From the NCBI RefSeq assembly GCF_900111495.1, contig NZ_FOIU01000001.1, positions 62,001-126,000 of the forward strand: DNA of 64,000 bases, read 5' to 3'. Below are positions 33,028 through 42,667 of this stretch, piece by piece. How positions within the stretch are numbered: position 1 is the first letter of the stretch; each line of letters starts with the position of its first letter. Under the pieces are notes generated by a model that was not told the origin of the DNA, did not search any database, and saw only the letters and a list, made by a program, of their open reading frames with translations. The position numbers were made by a program, and so were the translations under genes. The stretch is from Chryseobacterium wanjuense (GTDB lineage Bacteria > Bacteroidota > Bacteroidia > Flavobacteriales > Weeksellaceae).

Positions 33028-34920
33028 TTATTTATTCAGATTCTGATAACTTCTTTGAATAAAGTCTGTCAGATCTTTTCCTTTCAATAAATTCTGAGAA
33101 AGTTTAGCCAAATCCAAAGCGTATTTAATCAAACCTTCTTTTTCCTCCGAATTCTCAGATTTCAAAATCTGACTCGCAAATTCACTATTGGAATTCACCA
33201 CCAGATTATACATTTCCGGGAATCCGCCCATTCCAAACATTCCGCCGCCGCCGGTTGCCTGCATATCTTTCATTCTTCTCATAAATTCCGGTTGAGTGAT
33301 CGTGAAAGGTGCATCATTGCTGTCCAGATCCTCAAGCTGAACCGTGAATTTTGTATCATTAATTGCTTCCTCAACATTCTTTTTCAATGATTCTTTTTCC
33401 GTTTCATTCAATTTAGAAATGAGGGGTTCATCTTTTTTAATCAAATTATTGATATGATCTGCATCCACTCTTACAAAAGAAATTTTCTCTTTTGAAGTTT
33501 CCAGTTTTTGGATAACGTGAGGAATAATCGGTGAATCCAAAAGAAGAACTTCATACCCTTTATCCTTCGCAGACTGAATATAACTGTGTTGTTCATCAGC
33601 ATTTGAAGCATAAAGAACGATTAAATTTCCATCTTTATCGGTCTGGTTTAATTTAATTTTTTCTTCCAATTCATTCCACAAGAAATATTTTCCGTCTGTT
33701 GTTGGATATAATGTGAATTTATCTGCCTTTTCAGCAAATTTCTCTTCCGTTACGATTCCATATTCGATAACGATTTTAATGTCATTCCATTTTTTCTCAT
33801 AATCTTCACAGTTTTCGTTGATGAGAGAAGACATTTTGTCGGCAACCTTTTTCGTGATGTAAGACGAAATTTTCTTCACCGCACCATCTGCCTGTAAGTA
33901 AGAACGAGAAACATTCAACGGAATATCCGGAGAATCAATAACTCCACGAAGAAGCATTAAGAAATCAGGAACGATACCTTTCACCTCATCCGTTACAAAT
34001 ACTTGATTTTGATAGAGTTGAATTTTATCTTTTTCAATATTTAAATTATTGCTCAGTTTCGGGAAGAATAAAATCCCCGTCAGATTAAACGGATAATCAA
34101 CATTCAAATGAATATTAAATAATGGCTCCTCAAACTGCATCGGGTACAATTCGTGGTAGAATTTCATATAATCTTCATTCGTTAGTTCATTGGGAGCAAT
34201 CGTCCACGCTGGAGTAGGGTTGTTGATGATATTATCAACTTCTTCCGTTTCTGCAACGGCATCTTCCGGAGCGTCTTCCGGTAAAGGCAATGTGTGGGTT
34301 CTTGTACCAAATTTAATCGGAACCGGCATGAATTTGTTATATTTCAACAACAATTCACGGATTTTCCCTTCATCCAAAAATTCAGTCGAATCTTCTGCAA
34401 TATGAAGAATAATTTCTGTTCCTCTGTCGGTTTTGTCTGTCGTTTCTTCTAAAGTAAATTCAGGACTTCCATCGCAAATCCAACGAACGGCTGGCTCATC
34501 TTTGTAAGATTTGGTTAAGATTTCCACTTTCTCTGCCACCATAAACGCAGAGTAAAATCCAAGTCCGAAATGACCGATAATTCCCGAATCTTTCGCGGTG
34601 TCTTTGTATTTTTCCAAAAACTCTTCAGCTCCCGAAAAAGCCACTTGGTTGATGTATTTTTGAACTTCTTCACCCGTCATTCCAATTCCTTGATCTATGA
34701 TGCGAAGCGTTTTATTTTCTTTGTCGATTTTAACTTCCAGTTTCGGATTTCCGTATTCAACTTTTGCTTCACCAATGCTTGTTAGATGCTTTAATTTTAA
34801 AGTTGCATCCGTTGCATTAGAAATCAATTCTCTCAGGAATATTTCGTGGTCACTGTAAAGAAATTTTTTGATAAGCGGGAAAATATTTTCCACAGATACA
34901 TTAATATTTCCTTTAGTCAT
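33028..34920 (-). CDS. htpG: Molecular chaperone HtpG (Hsp90)
   Basis: A 630-residue Hsp90 dimer that remodels client proteins with ATP. The N-terminal GHKL ATPase domain includes ELISNATDA (about 31-39, with the Mg-binding Asn35), IDQGIGMTGEEV and GHFGLGFYSAFMV. The middle domain follows from about 235 (WTIAPNELTNEDYMKFY). The C-terminal dimerisation domain lacks a eukaryotic MEEVD tail. It is single and has tandem terminators. TGTCA words upstream may be a heat-shock control site. Confidence 0.97.
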   Translation of the reverse strand: MTKGNINVSVENIFPLIKKFLYSDHEIFLRELISNATDATLKLKHLTSIGEAKVEYGNPKLEVKIDKENKTLRIIDQGIGMTGEEVQKYINQVAFSGAEEFLEKYKDTAKDSGIIGHFGLGFYSAFMVAEKVEILTKSYKDEPAVRWICDGSPEFTLEETTDKTDRGTEIILHIAEDSTEFLDEGKIRELLLKYNKFMPVPIKFGTRTHTLPLPEDAPEDAVAETEEVDNIINNPTPAWTIAPNELTNEDYMKFYHELYPMQFEEPLFNIHLNVDYPFNLTGILFFPKLSNNLNIEKDKIQLYQNQVFVTDEVKGIVPDFLMLLRGVIDSPDIPLNVSRSYLQADGAVKKISSYITKKVADKMSSLINENCEDYEKKWNDIKIVIEYGIVTEEKFAEKADKFTLYPTTDGKYFLWNELEEKIKLNQTDKDGNLIVLYASNADEQHSYIQSAKDKGYEVLLLDSPIIPHVIQKLETSKEKISFVRVDADHINNLIKKDEPLISKLNETEKESLKKNVEEAINDTKFTVQLEDLDSNDAPFTITQPEFMRRMKDMQATGGGGMFGMGGFPEMYNLVVNSNSEFASQILKSENSEEKEGLIKYALDLAKLSQNLLKGKDLTDFIQRSYQNLNK

Positions 34921-35056
34921 AATATTTTTAGTTTTAATTTTCTCTTAATTCTTTCTCAAAAAAAAGACCGTTTGACTAAAAGTGACATTTTGACATTTTT
35001 TGTATTTAGAAATCAGAAATTAGAAATTAGAAATTAGCTTATTAATAAGCACTCCG
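34921..35056. other. htpG upstream region with TGTCA repeats
   Basis: On the minus strand the stretch TGTCAAAATGTCACTTTT repeats TGTCA twice, 8 bases apart (34981-35000), about 65 bases upstream of the start. Further out, GAAATTAGAAATTAGAAATTAG is a short direct repeat (in three 8-base steps). No ORF is seen. Confidence 0.45.
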
Positions 35057-35119
35057 AAAAATTCCCCTCCTCTGGAGGGGTGGCAAAAATTCAAAGAATT
35101 TTTGACGGGGTGGTTCAAA
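35057..35119. repeat. 60-bp dispersed palindromic element, copy B
   Basis: AAATTCCCCTCCTCTGGAGG folds on itself; the central AAAATTCAAAGAATTTTT and the end GACGGGGTGGTT match copy A at 28427-28485. Confidence 0.75.
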
Positions 35120-35131
35120 TAAACAAATAAA

Positions 35132-35212
35132 TTTTAAGCACAAATCCCACAAATATTTTCACAAAATAAAACCCAAACATCTGCGCAATCTGCAAAATCC
35201 GCGAGAGAAAAT
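35132..35212. repeat. CACAAATATTTTCACAAA / AATCCGCGAGAGAA dispersed repeat
   Basis: The words CACAAATATTTTCAC and CAAAATCCGCGAGAGAA also occur at 60468-60560. Inverted relatives are seen near 31945-32005 and 43571-43617. No ORF is seen. Confidence 0.55.
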
Positions 35213-35262
35213 AACTTCAACAAGCTTAACAACAGCTAGCTTTATCCCTTCGCAATGACAAT

Positions 35263-35290
35263 AAAAAAGACAGCCCAAAAGACTGCCTTT
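35263..35290 (-). terminator. Rho-independent terminator of recA
   Basis: On the minus strand, AAAGGCAGTC and GGGCTGTCTTT form a stem with loop TTTT, followed by six T. Confidence 0.82.
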
Positions 35291-35312
35291 CAATATTTTT
35301 AAATCAAAAAAC

Positions 35313-36320
35313 TTATTTTGCTTTGTTTTTCAATTCCTCTTTGATTTTGTTTTCCAATTCCTCAGCAAGTTCAGGATTGTCTTTTAACACATCCTTCACG
35401 GCATCACGACCTTGCCCCAGCTTAGTTTCTTCATAGCTGAACCAAGAACCGCTTTTCTTCACAATTCCTAATTCTACCGCCTGATCAAGGATTTCTCCTG
35501 TTTTAGAAACACCTTCTCCATACATGATATCAAATTCTGCTTGTTTGAAAGGTGGCGCTACTTTATTTTTCACGATTTTCACTTTCACGCGGCTTCCGAT
35601 CGCTTCATCTCCGTTTTTGATCGGGGCACTTGCTTTTCTGATGTCCACTCTTACAGACGCGTAGAATTTCAAAGCATTACCACCTGTTGTTGTTTCAGGG
35701 TTTCCAAACATTACACCGATTTTTTCTCTCAACTGGTTGATGAAGATTACCGTACATTTTGTTCTGGAAATAGTTGCTGTTAATTTTCTCAATGCCTGAG
35801 ACATCAATCTTGCGTGAAGACCCATTTTAGAATCTCCCATTTCACCTTCAATCTCCGCTTTTGGAGTTAATGCTGCTACAGAGTCGATAACGACGATATC
35901 AATTGCTCCTGAACGGATCAGGTTATCGGCAATTTCCAAAGCCTGTTCACCGTTGTCCGGCTGAGAGATAATTAGGTTTTCTAAATCGATGCCCAGTTTT
36001 GCGGCATAAGTTCTGTCGAAAGCATGCTCCGCATCGATAAATGCTGCAATTCCTCCTGCTTTCTGAGCTTCTGCAATGGCGTGAAGTGTTAAAGTTGTTT
36101 TACCTGAAGATTCAGGACCGTAGATTTCGATAATTCTTCCTCTCGGGTATCCACCTACTCCAAGAGCGATGTCCAATCCCAAAGATCCTGAAGGAATTAC
36201 CTCAATAGTATTGTCGACAGAGTTTTCTCCCAACGTCATTACAGTACCTTTTCCGTATGTTTTATCTAGTTTGTCAAGCACCAGTGCAAGTGCTTTTTTC
36301 TTATCATCAATATTACTCAT
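35313..36320 (-). CDS. recA: RecA recombinase
   Basis: A 335-residue DNA strand-exchange protein and SOS coprotease. The Walker A motif GPESSGKT is at 68-75; the segment [22 protein letters not shown] ends in Walker B (VVIDS); [20 protein letters not shown] (first part [15 protein letters not shown]) is DNA-binding loop L1 and the switch. The C-terminus is Lys/Glu-rich, as is usual. ATG at 36320 gives the standard start [18 protein letters not shown]; an upstream ATT or TTG extension would cross the promoter. A -7 element lies at 36341-36348. Confidence 0.98.
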   Translation of the reverse strand: MSNIDDKKKALALVLDKLDKTYGKGTVMTLGENSVDNTIEVIPSGSLGLDIALGVGGYPRGRIIEIYGPESSGKTTLTLHAIAEAQKAGGIAAFIDAEHAFDRTYAAKLGIDLENLIISQPDNGEQALEIADNLIRSGAIDIVVIDSVAALTPKAEIEGEMGDSKMGLHARLMSQALRKLTATISRTKCTVIFINQLREKIGVMFGNPETTTGGNALKFYASVRVDIRKASAPIKNGDEAIGSRVKVKIVKNKVAPPFKQAEFDIMYGEGVSKTGEILDQAVELGIVKKSGSWFSYEETKLGQGRDAVKDVLKDNPELAEELENKIKEELKNKAK

Positions 36321-36340
36321 CTGTTGTTTAAATAATTTCT

Positions 36341-36348
36341 CAAAAATA
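36341..36348 (-). promoter_or_regulatory. -7 promoter element of recA
   Basis: On the minus strand, TATTTTTG matches TAnnTTTG, 21 bases before the recA ATG. No LexA-like box was recognised. Confidence 0.5.
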
Positions 36349-36497
36349 CGAAATTTTACGATCAAAAACTAATATTATTTGCTCCTGAAACCTGTTTTTA
36401 TAGTTAAAAAATAATAAAATTTTGAGACAGCAATTTAATAATTAATGAACTGTAAATGTATTATTTGGAGTTTTTTACAGTTTGAGATTTATAAACT

Positions 36498-36530
36498 AAA
36501 CCTTCAAGGTTTCAAAAACCTTGAAGGTTT
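36498..36530. repeat. Perfect hairpin of the AAACCTT family
   Basis: AAACCTTCAAGGTTT and AAACCTTGAAGGTTT around CAA form a 15-bp stem. It is just after the stop of the MpaB-like gene. Each arm is itself a palindrome. Confidence 0.75.
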
Positions 36531-36546
36531 GATTGGATACTATATT

Positions 36547-37743
36547 TTAATGAAAATTAGAGTTTTGTGTAATCTTAAGATAATCCGTTAAAACCTTCAT
36601 TTGATCTTTATTTCCTTTCCGGATTCTGGCTTTTCTGCTTACGGTTTTGTCATAAATTTTGTTGATGAACCATTTTGTGTAAGGGAAGACGTTTCTGTTG
36701 GCGACATCCGGAATCTGCAGTCTTCTACAAACATCATCATCCAATAAAAACCAGGTACAGCAAATGTGAAGGTAACGTAAATTTTTTCGCTGAAATTGAT
36801 ATTTTAAGATAGGATTTTCCAAAGACTCGTTGAGCAGGGAATGGGCGAGAAGCACAGAATCTTTATCTGCGGGAGGCTGAATCGAAGTCCATAGATAAAA
36901 ATATTCCGTTGCCTGTTTTTTATCGTTGGGAAGGAGGTTTTCAGGGATGCCGAGCAAATATCCGACGTATTTCCAAAGATGGAAAATTCCTTTTTCTTCC
37001 TGTGGCGAAAAGGTATTGCCCAACTTTTTTAAGCTATGAAGAAATACGAGACTGAAACCAATATAAGTCGCCATCATATCCCATGAATTGATGGGTTCGC
37101 CCCAGTTTTCCGTGTCCCAGTTTTTATAATATTTTTTGATGGAAAGTCTTGCGTATGAATGAATCAACCTGGTTTTTATGGCAAATTCGTAGCCTTTTTT
37201 ATGAATTTCCAGAGCGTCATATCTTGTGACATTCACCCAAAAATCCAATGTTTCGGAAAGTCTTTTTACGGCACCTTTTTTTAAGGCTTCCGTCGCGATT
37301 AACGGTTTGTTGAGATAAGCATAATCATAACCACCCATTAAGCAGTAATCACGCAGGGAAATCAATGAATCGAGATTGCTTCTCATGCAAAGTTCTGCAC
37401 CGCTTTTAATCAGGTCATAATCCAGCCAATCCGGAATTTTCTGAGTCTGCAGAAGGAGTTTTTTTACACTTTCAGGAACATCATCATTCTCGGAAATGCC
37501 GTTTCGGATATAACCTTCGATTTCCCGTGATGCTTCATGAAATTTTTTCGTTAAATAAACATCTTTTGCCACTTCATCACCGATTTCGTCCACATGATAA
37601 TAGTAGGGTGCAAATTTTTCAAAATCTTTAAAGCTGGGTTGTGCTCCGGAAAAATCTATAAGCTCTTTTCCGTTGCCTTTAATCCAAAAGTCTTTGAAGT
37701 GTGATGAATCCTTGAATCGTGGTTGTAAAATCGTTATTTCCAT
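36547..37743 (-). CDS. Oxygenase MpaB-family (DUF2236) protein
   Basis: A 398-residue cytoplasmic, largely helical protein related to latex-clearing protein and MpaB, haem b proteins. The conserved core is visible: TRLIHSYARLSIKKYY (about 191-206, with the His that binds haem in relatives), and NSWDMMATYIGFSLVFLHSLK (first part NSWDMMATYIGFS, about 219). No signal peptide is present. Flavobacterial members have no proven substrate. It lies upstream of recA on the same strand but separated by 226 bases and a hairpin, so it is probably transcribed alone. Confidence 0.85.
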   Translation of the reverse strand: MEITILQPRFKDSSHFKDFWIKGNGKELIDFSGAQPSFKDFEKFAPYYYHVDEIGDEVAKDVYLTKKFHEASREIEGYIRNGISENDDVPESVKKLLLQTQKIPDWLDYDLIKSGAELCMRSNLDSLISLRDYCLMGGYDYAYLNKPLIATEALKKGAVKRLSETLDFWVNVTRYDALEIHKKGYEFAIKTRLIHSYARLSIKKYYKNWDTENWGEPINSWDMMATYIGFSLVFLHSLKKLGNTFSPQEEKGIFHLWKYVGYLLGIPENLLPNDKKQATEYFYLWTSIQPPADKDSVLLAHSLLNESLENPILKYQFQRKNLRYLHICCTWFLLDDDVCRRLQIPDVANRNVFPYTKWFINKIYDKTVSRKARIRKGNKDQMKVLTDYLKITQNSNFH

Positions 37744-37889
37744 GAAGGATAAAAATACAAGTTTTACGCCGAAGTTTCATCGTGAGATTTATCAGGAATT
37801 TACAGTCAATATGATCTTTAAATTTATTTTATATATCAAATTATTGATTTGTATTAATTTTATTCACAATTGACAATTGACAATTCACT

Positions 37890-38669
37890 TTAAATAAGCC
37901 CCCATTCGAAAGCCTTTCTCAAAAGTTCTTTGCTGTTTCTCGAATTGGTTTTTGTTAAAATATTTTTCCGATGGGTACGGACGGTATGTTCAGAAAGGAT
38001 AAGCATTTTGGAAATTTCGGATCCTGAGTACCCTTTTGCAATAAGAGATAAAATTTCAGTCTCTCTTCGGGTTAAATTTACTCCGGAAAAATGATTATTT
38101 GAAGAAATATTTTCAATTTTTATTTGATGGAAGTCATTTCTGGGTCCAAATCCCGCAATTAAAACCGTACGAGGATTTTCTTTCGTAATATGATTGATAT
38201 TGGTGTGAATATTAATGGACTGAACCAGATTTCTATCTTCATCTTCCAGTGTAAGAATGGCCTGATGGTGAAAAAGTTCATAGTTTCCGGAGGCGGTTTT
38301 CATTCTGAAACAGTAACTTGGCTTAAGATATAGCTGGTGTTCTTTACCGATTTCCATCATTTTTTCGACAACTTTTTGCTCGGCTTTCACAATAAATTCG
38401 ATATCATCGGGATGGGTAAGATCAATGATTTCCTTTAAATTTTGGGGATATTCTTCTAAACCATGAAGTTTTAAAATATTTTCATGATGATGGGAAATCG
38501 TACTGTTGGTAAGATTCAGCACATAATAATAAAATTCACCAATAGCGAACATTTCCCCAATAATGCGCTCGATGGGAGGTATGACCGAAATAGCCTTATT
38601 TTCTTTTCTGACACCGGGATAAGTATTCCATACTTCTACCAAAGGGTGTTTTTTTTCTGAATTGTCCAT
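37890..38669 (-). CDS. LuxR-type transcriptional regulator with PAS-like sensor domain
   Basis: A 259-residue regulator. Residues about 30-160 look like a PAS fold (GEFYYYVLNLTNSTISHHHENILKLHGL in parts, then HPDDIEFIVKAEQKVVEKM, which is the standard PAS helical linker). Residues about 195-255 are a GerE-type helix-turn-helix: LTRRETEILSLIAKGYSGSE and MLILSEHTVRTHRKNILTKT. There is no receiver domain, so it is not a classic response regulator. It is divergent from the unknown surface protein gene, which may be a target. Confidence 0.9.
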   Translation of the reverse strand: MDNSEKKHPLVEVWNTYPGVRKENKAISVIPPIERIIGEMFAIGEFYYYVLNLTNSTISHHHENILKLHGLEEYPQNLKEIIDLTHPDDIEFIVKAEQKVVEKMMEIGKEHQLYLKPSYCFRMKTASGNYELFHHQAILTLEDEDRNLVQSINIHTNINHITKENPRTVLIAGFGPRNDFHQIKIENISSNNHFSGVNLTRRETEILSLIAKGYSGSEISKMLILSEHTVRTHRKNILTKTNSRNSKELLRKAFEWGLI

Positions 38670-38724
38670 GCTAAAGTTTGACTTCTAAAATAGTTAAAGT
38701 TTTCTTAAAAAATACCACAAAAGG

Positions 38725-38784
38725 GGGATTTTTTTGTATTGATTAAATTTTAAAATTTGTATTGACTAATAACCTTGAAAACTC
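38725..38784 (+). pseudogene. Relic of a duplicated promoter and gene start
   Basis: ATTTTTTTGTATTGATTAAA and the following TTTTAAAATTTGTAT, then AATAACCTTGAAAAC, repeat the promoter and start region of the next gene (38985-39050), where the last part reads GATAACCATGAAAAC. Here the start is TTG and the frame closes after five codons, so no gene remains. Confidence 0.6.
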
Positions 38785-38984
38785 ACTTCTAAAACTATTC
38801 TGTTTTGCCATTATTTCTTTGTATTTTTAACCTGTAAATACAATCTGATTATAATTGTTTCTTATAACATAAAAATAAGTTTATAATTTTCTGTTAGCTG
38901 TTTGAAAATATAAACTGGAATCCCCTGCAAATTTGTAGGGGATTCATTATTTTGTCATTTTTAAATTGGCTTCAAAAATTACAC
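38785..38984. other. Intergenic region with near-perfect palindrome
   Basis: No ORF. At 38918-38945, GAATCCCCTGCA and its complement TGTAGGGGATTC form a long hairpin just before the surface protein promoter. There is only a weak T run after it. Confidence 0.5.
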
Positions 38985-39042
38985 AAACGGGTAATTTCTT
39001 TGTATTCATGGATTTTTAAAATTTGTATAAAAATTGATAACC

Positions 39043-40350
39043 ATGAAAACAAATTTATTATTGCTGTTTCTGCTGGGATGGGCGGGGATAGTTTTCGGAC
39101 AAGAGCAGGCAAATGGAAAAATAGATGTGAATGCAAATAACATTTTTAGCTTAAGTTTCGAGTCAGATACGATAAAAGTAGAAAAAACATCAAAAGACGG
39201 TTATATTTCAATTCCTCTTAAAGTTGATATTGTGAATCCCAAAACCTGGGAAGATTATAAATTTTATATTGAAGTTGATAAGGAGAAAAGTACTTTACCT
39301 GTTTCAGATTATGAGTTTGAAGATAATACTTTTAATTTTCCTGATTTAAAAAAGAGTAAAGTCATTACTATTAAACTAAAAAAAGATACCCTTTGGGATA
39401 GAGGAAGACAAATCGTTTTAAGTTTAAAAACATCCAAGAATGCCGATGATATAGATAAAAGGAATATTGGATTAAAGAAAAAAATAATAGTTCTTGTGGA
39501 TGATGGAAAAGATCATATTAATCTTTTTCATGAGTATAATATTCTAGCTTACGTGGGAACAAATTTTGATATTGTAGAAAGTAAAACAAAAGCTAAAAAT
39601 TTGTTTTTTGCCACAAATATTTTTATACCTCCTGTTGAACGAAGAAATAAAGTAGGTTTTTATTTTAGTTTATATGGAAATAGAACTATGAGTGATATTG
39701 ATTCTACAGGAAATGTTAATAGAGTATATAAAATTGAACCAGTTTCAGAAACCCAGCACAATGAATATAGGGCACAATATAAAATGGTGACATCAAGAGT
39801 TTCAGATAATATAGGAGCATATATAAGTCCATTATTTAAACTTATAAAGTCATCAAATAAACACTTGAGTTTATATTACTCGCCGTCTTTAGAATTTATT
39901 TGGAGAAAATCAACAATTACGAGAGATTTTAAAGATCAGAAAAATTCAGAAGTTTCCCTTGTTGACGGGTTTGTACCAGGAACTGTCATAATGGATAATG
40001 TTTCAAGAAAAATACAGAATGAATATGTTTTTAATGTGGGGGGAGCAGGTTTTTTCCTCGCTTATCAAACAGCAAATGTTAGCTTTAGAGCACATGCCTC
40101 GGTTGGGTATTCATCCTATTTTTATCCAAGTAATTATTTAATAGAAGGAAATACTACAGAAGTTAAAAGAATGCATGATGTGTTTTTTTTAGGAAGAGTA
40201 TGGTTAACGGAAGCAAACACAGGGATAACTTTGCAGGCAGAAATTATGAACACGGCAATTAATCCTCGTCCATTTTTTGGAGTTACGCTTTCAAAAGCAA
40301 TTAAATTAGATAAATTAGGAAGTATTTTTACGCCACTAACTGATCGTTGA
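39043..40350 (+). CDS. Unknown secreted outer-membrane beta-barrel protein
   Basis: A 435-residue protein I do not recognise by name. The signal peptide ends about GIVFGQ (residue 20). Residues about 25-150 form a beta-sandwich-like domain (repeated short strands, including YISIPLKVDIVNPKTWEDY and FNFPDLKKSKVITIKLKKDT), reminiscent of a Calx-beta fold. Residues about 160-435 look like a beta-barrel (KVGFYFSLYGNRTMS, FRAHASVGYSSYFYPS, ITLQAEIMNTA). ATG at 39043 is used; an in-frame TTG lies 9 bases earlier. Its neighbours are the divergent PAS-LuxR regulator and a convergent gapA with a shared terminator. Confidence 0.8.
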   Translation: MKTNLLLLFLLGWAGIVFGQEQANGKIDVNANNIFSLSFESDTIKVEKTSKDGYISIPLKVDIVNPKTWEDYKFYIEVDKEKSTLPVSDYEFEDNTFNFPDLKKSKVITIKLKKDTLWDRGRQIVLSLKTSKNADDIDKRNIGLKKKIIVLVDDGKDHINLFHEYNILAYVGTNFDIVESKTKAKNLFFATNIFIPPVERRNKVGFYFSLYGNRTMSDIDSTGNVNRVYKIEPVSETQHNEYRAQYKMVTSRVSDNIGAYISPLFKLIKSSNKHLSLYYSPSLEFIWRKSTITRDFKDQKNSEVSLVDGFVPGTVIMDNVSRKIQNEYVFNVGGAGFFLAYQTANVSFRAHASVGYSSYFYPSNYLIEGNTTEVKRMHDVFFLGRVWLTEANTGITLQAEIMNTAINPRPFFGVTLSKAIKLDKLGSIFTPLTDR

Positions 40351-40365
40351 AAATAATTTAAACAA

Positions 40366-40396
40366 AAAACAACCTCCCATCGAGAGGTTGTTTTTT
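40366..40396. terminator. Bidirectional terminator between surface protein and gapA
   Basis: AACAACCTC and GAGGTTGTT form a 9-bp stem, A-rich on the left and followed by six T on the right. Confidence 0.9.
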
Positions 40397-40414
40397 ATAT
40401 TATTTGATACTTTA

Positions 40415-41434
<1,020 letters not shown>

Positions 41435-41448
41435 TTATATTAAAAATA

Positions 41449-42435
41449 TTAGATTGCTAAAATTTCTGAAATCAGTAAAAGATCTTTGTTGATTTCATTA
41501 TGTTTTTTAATGGCTTCTTCGATAGGTGTGTACACAATATCGTTGGAACGCATCCCTGCCATTACGTTTGTTTGTCCTTCCATTAATCCTACTACGGCTC
41601 CGTAACCCAATCTGCTCGCCAAAACCCTGTCTGCACAGCTTGGAGACCCACCTCTTTGGATGTGTCCTAAAATCGTAACACGAATGTCATAATCAGGAAA
41701 TTCCTGTTTAGTCTGCTCTGCAAGTTCATAAATATTGGCCAGCCTTTCACCTTCAGCTACGACCACAATACTGGAAGCTTTCCCAGTTTTTTCAGCATTT
41801 CTGAAATTGGCAAAAAGATCAGACATACTGTCTTTTTTCTCAGGAATTAAAATGTCCAAAGCACCAGTTGCCAATCCGCTGTTTAAAGCAATAAAACCAG
41901 CATCACGACCCATTACTTCAACAAAGAAAACCCTGTTGTGAGAAGTTGCCGTATCACGGATTTTATCTATCGCTTCCATTGCTGTATTCAAGGCTGTATC
42001 ATATCCGATGGTGTTGTCAGTCCCGAAAATATCATTATCAATAGTTCCCGGTACACCGATTACTTTGATTCCGAATTCTTCGTTAAAAATTTTTGCTCCG
42101 GTAAAAGTTCCGTCCCCACCAATGCAAACCAACGCGTCAACACCATGTTTTACGCAGTTGTCATAAGCTTTTTGGCGGCCTTCTTTAGTTTTAAATTCCA
42201 TGGAACGGGCAGATTTCAGAATAGTTCCGCCCTGGTTGATTATATTTTTTACAGAACGAGGTCCCATTTTCAGGAAATCCCCGCTGATCAGACCATTATA
42301 GCCTTCTCGTACTCCGTAACATTCTATGTTATAATAGTTTGCGGTTCTTACCACCGCTCTTAATGCTGCATTCATACCCGGAGAATCTCCTCCTGAAGTA
42401 AGAACTGCAATTTTTTTTACAGCACTCTCTTTCAT
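41449..42435 (-). CDS. pfkA: 6-phosphofructokinase
   Basis: ATP-dependent phosphofructokinase, 328 residues, normal length. Motifs are TSGGDSPGMNAALR (13-26), IGGDGTFTG (105-113, ATP site) and PGTIDND (129-135) with catalytic Asp133. The segment RVTILGHIQRGGSPSC is the conserved effector/substrate region. Gly107 is the type that selects ATP rather than pyrophosphate (GGDGT). gapA follows. The promoter has an exact -7 element upstream. Confidence 0.97.
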   Translation of the reverse strand: MKESAVKKIAVLTSGGDSPGMNAALRAVVRTANYYNIECYGVREGYNGLISGDFLKMGPRSVKNIINQGGTILKSARSMEFKTKEGRQKAYDNCVKHGVDALVCIGGDGTFTGAKIFNEEFGIKVIGVPGTIDNDIFGTDNTIGYDTALNTAMEAIDKIRDTATSHNRVFFVEVMGRDAGFIALNSGLATGALDILIPEKKDSMSDLFANFRNAEKTGKASSIVVVAEGERLANIYELAEQTKQEFPDYDIRVTILGHIQRGGSPSCADRVLASRLGYGAVVGLMEGQTNVMAGMRSNDIVYTPIEEAIKKHNEINKDLLLISEILAI

Positions 42436-42455
42436 CTAGTAAAAAATTTCGAACA

Positions 42456-42463
42456 CAAATTTA
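42456..42463 (-). promoter_or_regulatory. -7 promoter element of pfkA-gapA
   Basis: On the minus strand, TAAATTTG matches TAnnTTTG, 21 bases before the pfkA start. No clear -33 TTG. Confidence 0.5.
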
Positions 42464-42552
42464 CAAAAACAAGTTCAGATAATTGCAGTAACTTCATAAG
42501 AGTTTTGAATATAAATTATTAGAAATGTCTAAAATTTGTCGGTTTAATATGT

Positions 42553-42587
42553 AATCCTTGTCAAGGTTCGAAACCTTGACAAGGATT
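42553..42587. repeat. 16-bp perfect hairpin downstream of the TIGR03915-type gene
   Basis: AATCCTTGTCAAGGTT and AACCTTGACAAGGATT around CGA. Each arm also folds on itself, as in the hairpin at 36498. No T run follows, so a simple terminator is unlikely. Confidence 0.75.
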
Positions 42588-42667
42588 ATCTGGATAATAT
42601 TTTAAATCTTTTTTAAAGTTTTCAAGTCTTTAATTTTTGTTTCTTTTATTTCAAGACAAAAAGAAAT

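Noticed and set aside
42553..42587. Rho-independent terminator after the TIGR03915-type gene
   Set aside because: The hairpin is strong but no T run follows on either strand; listed as a repeat.
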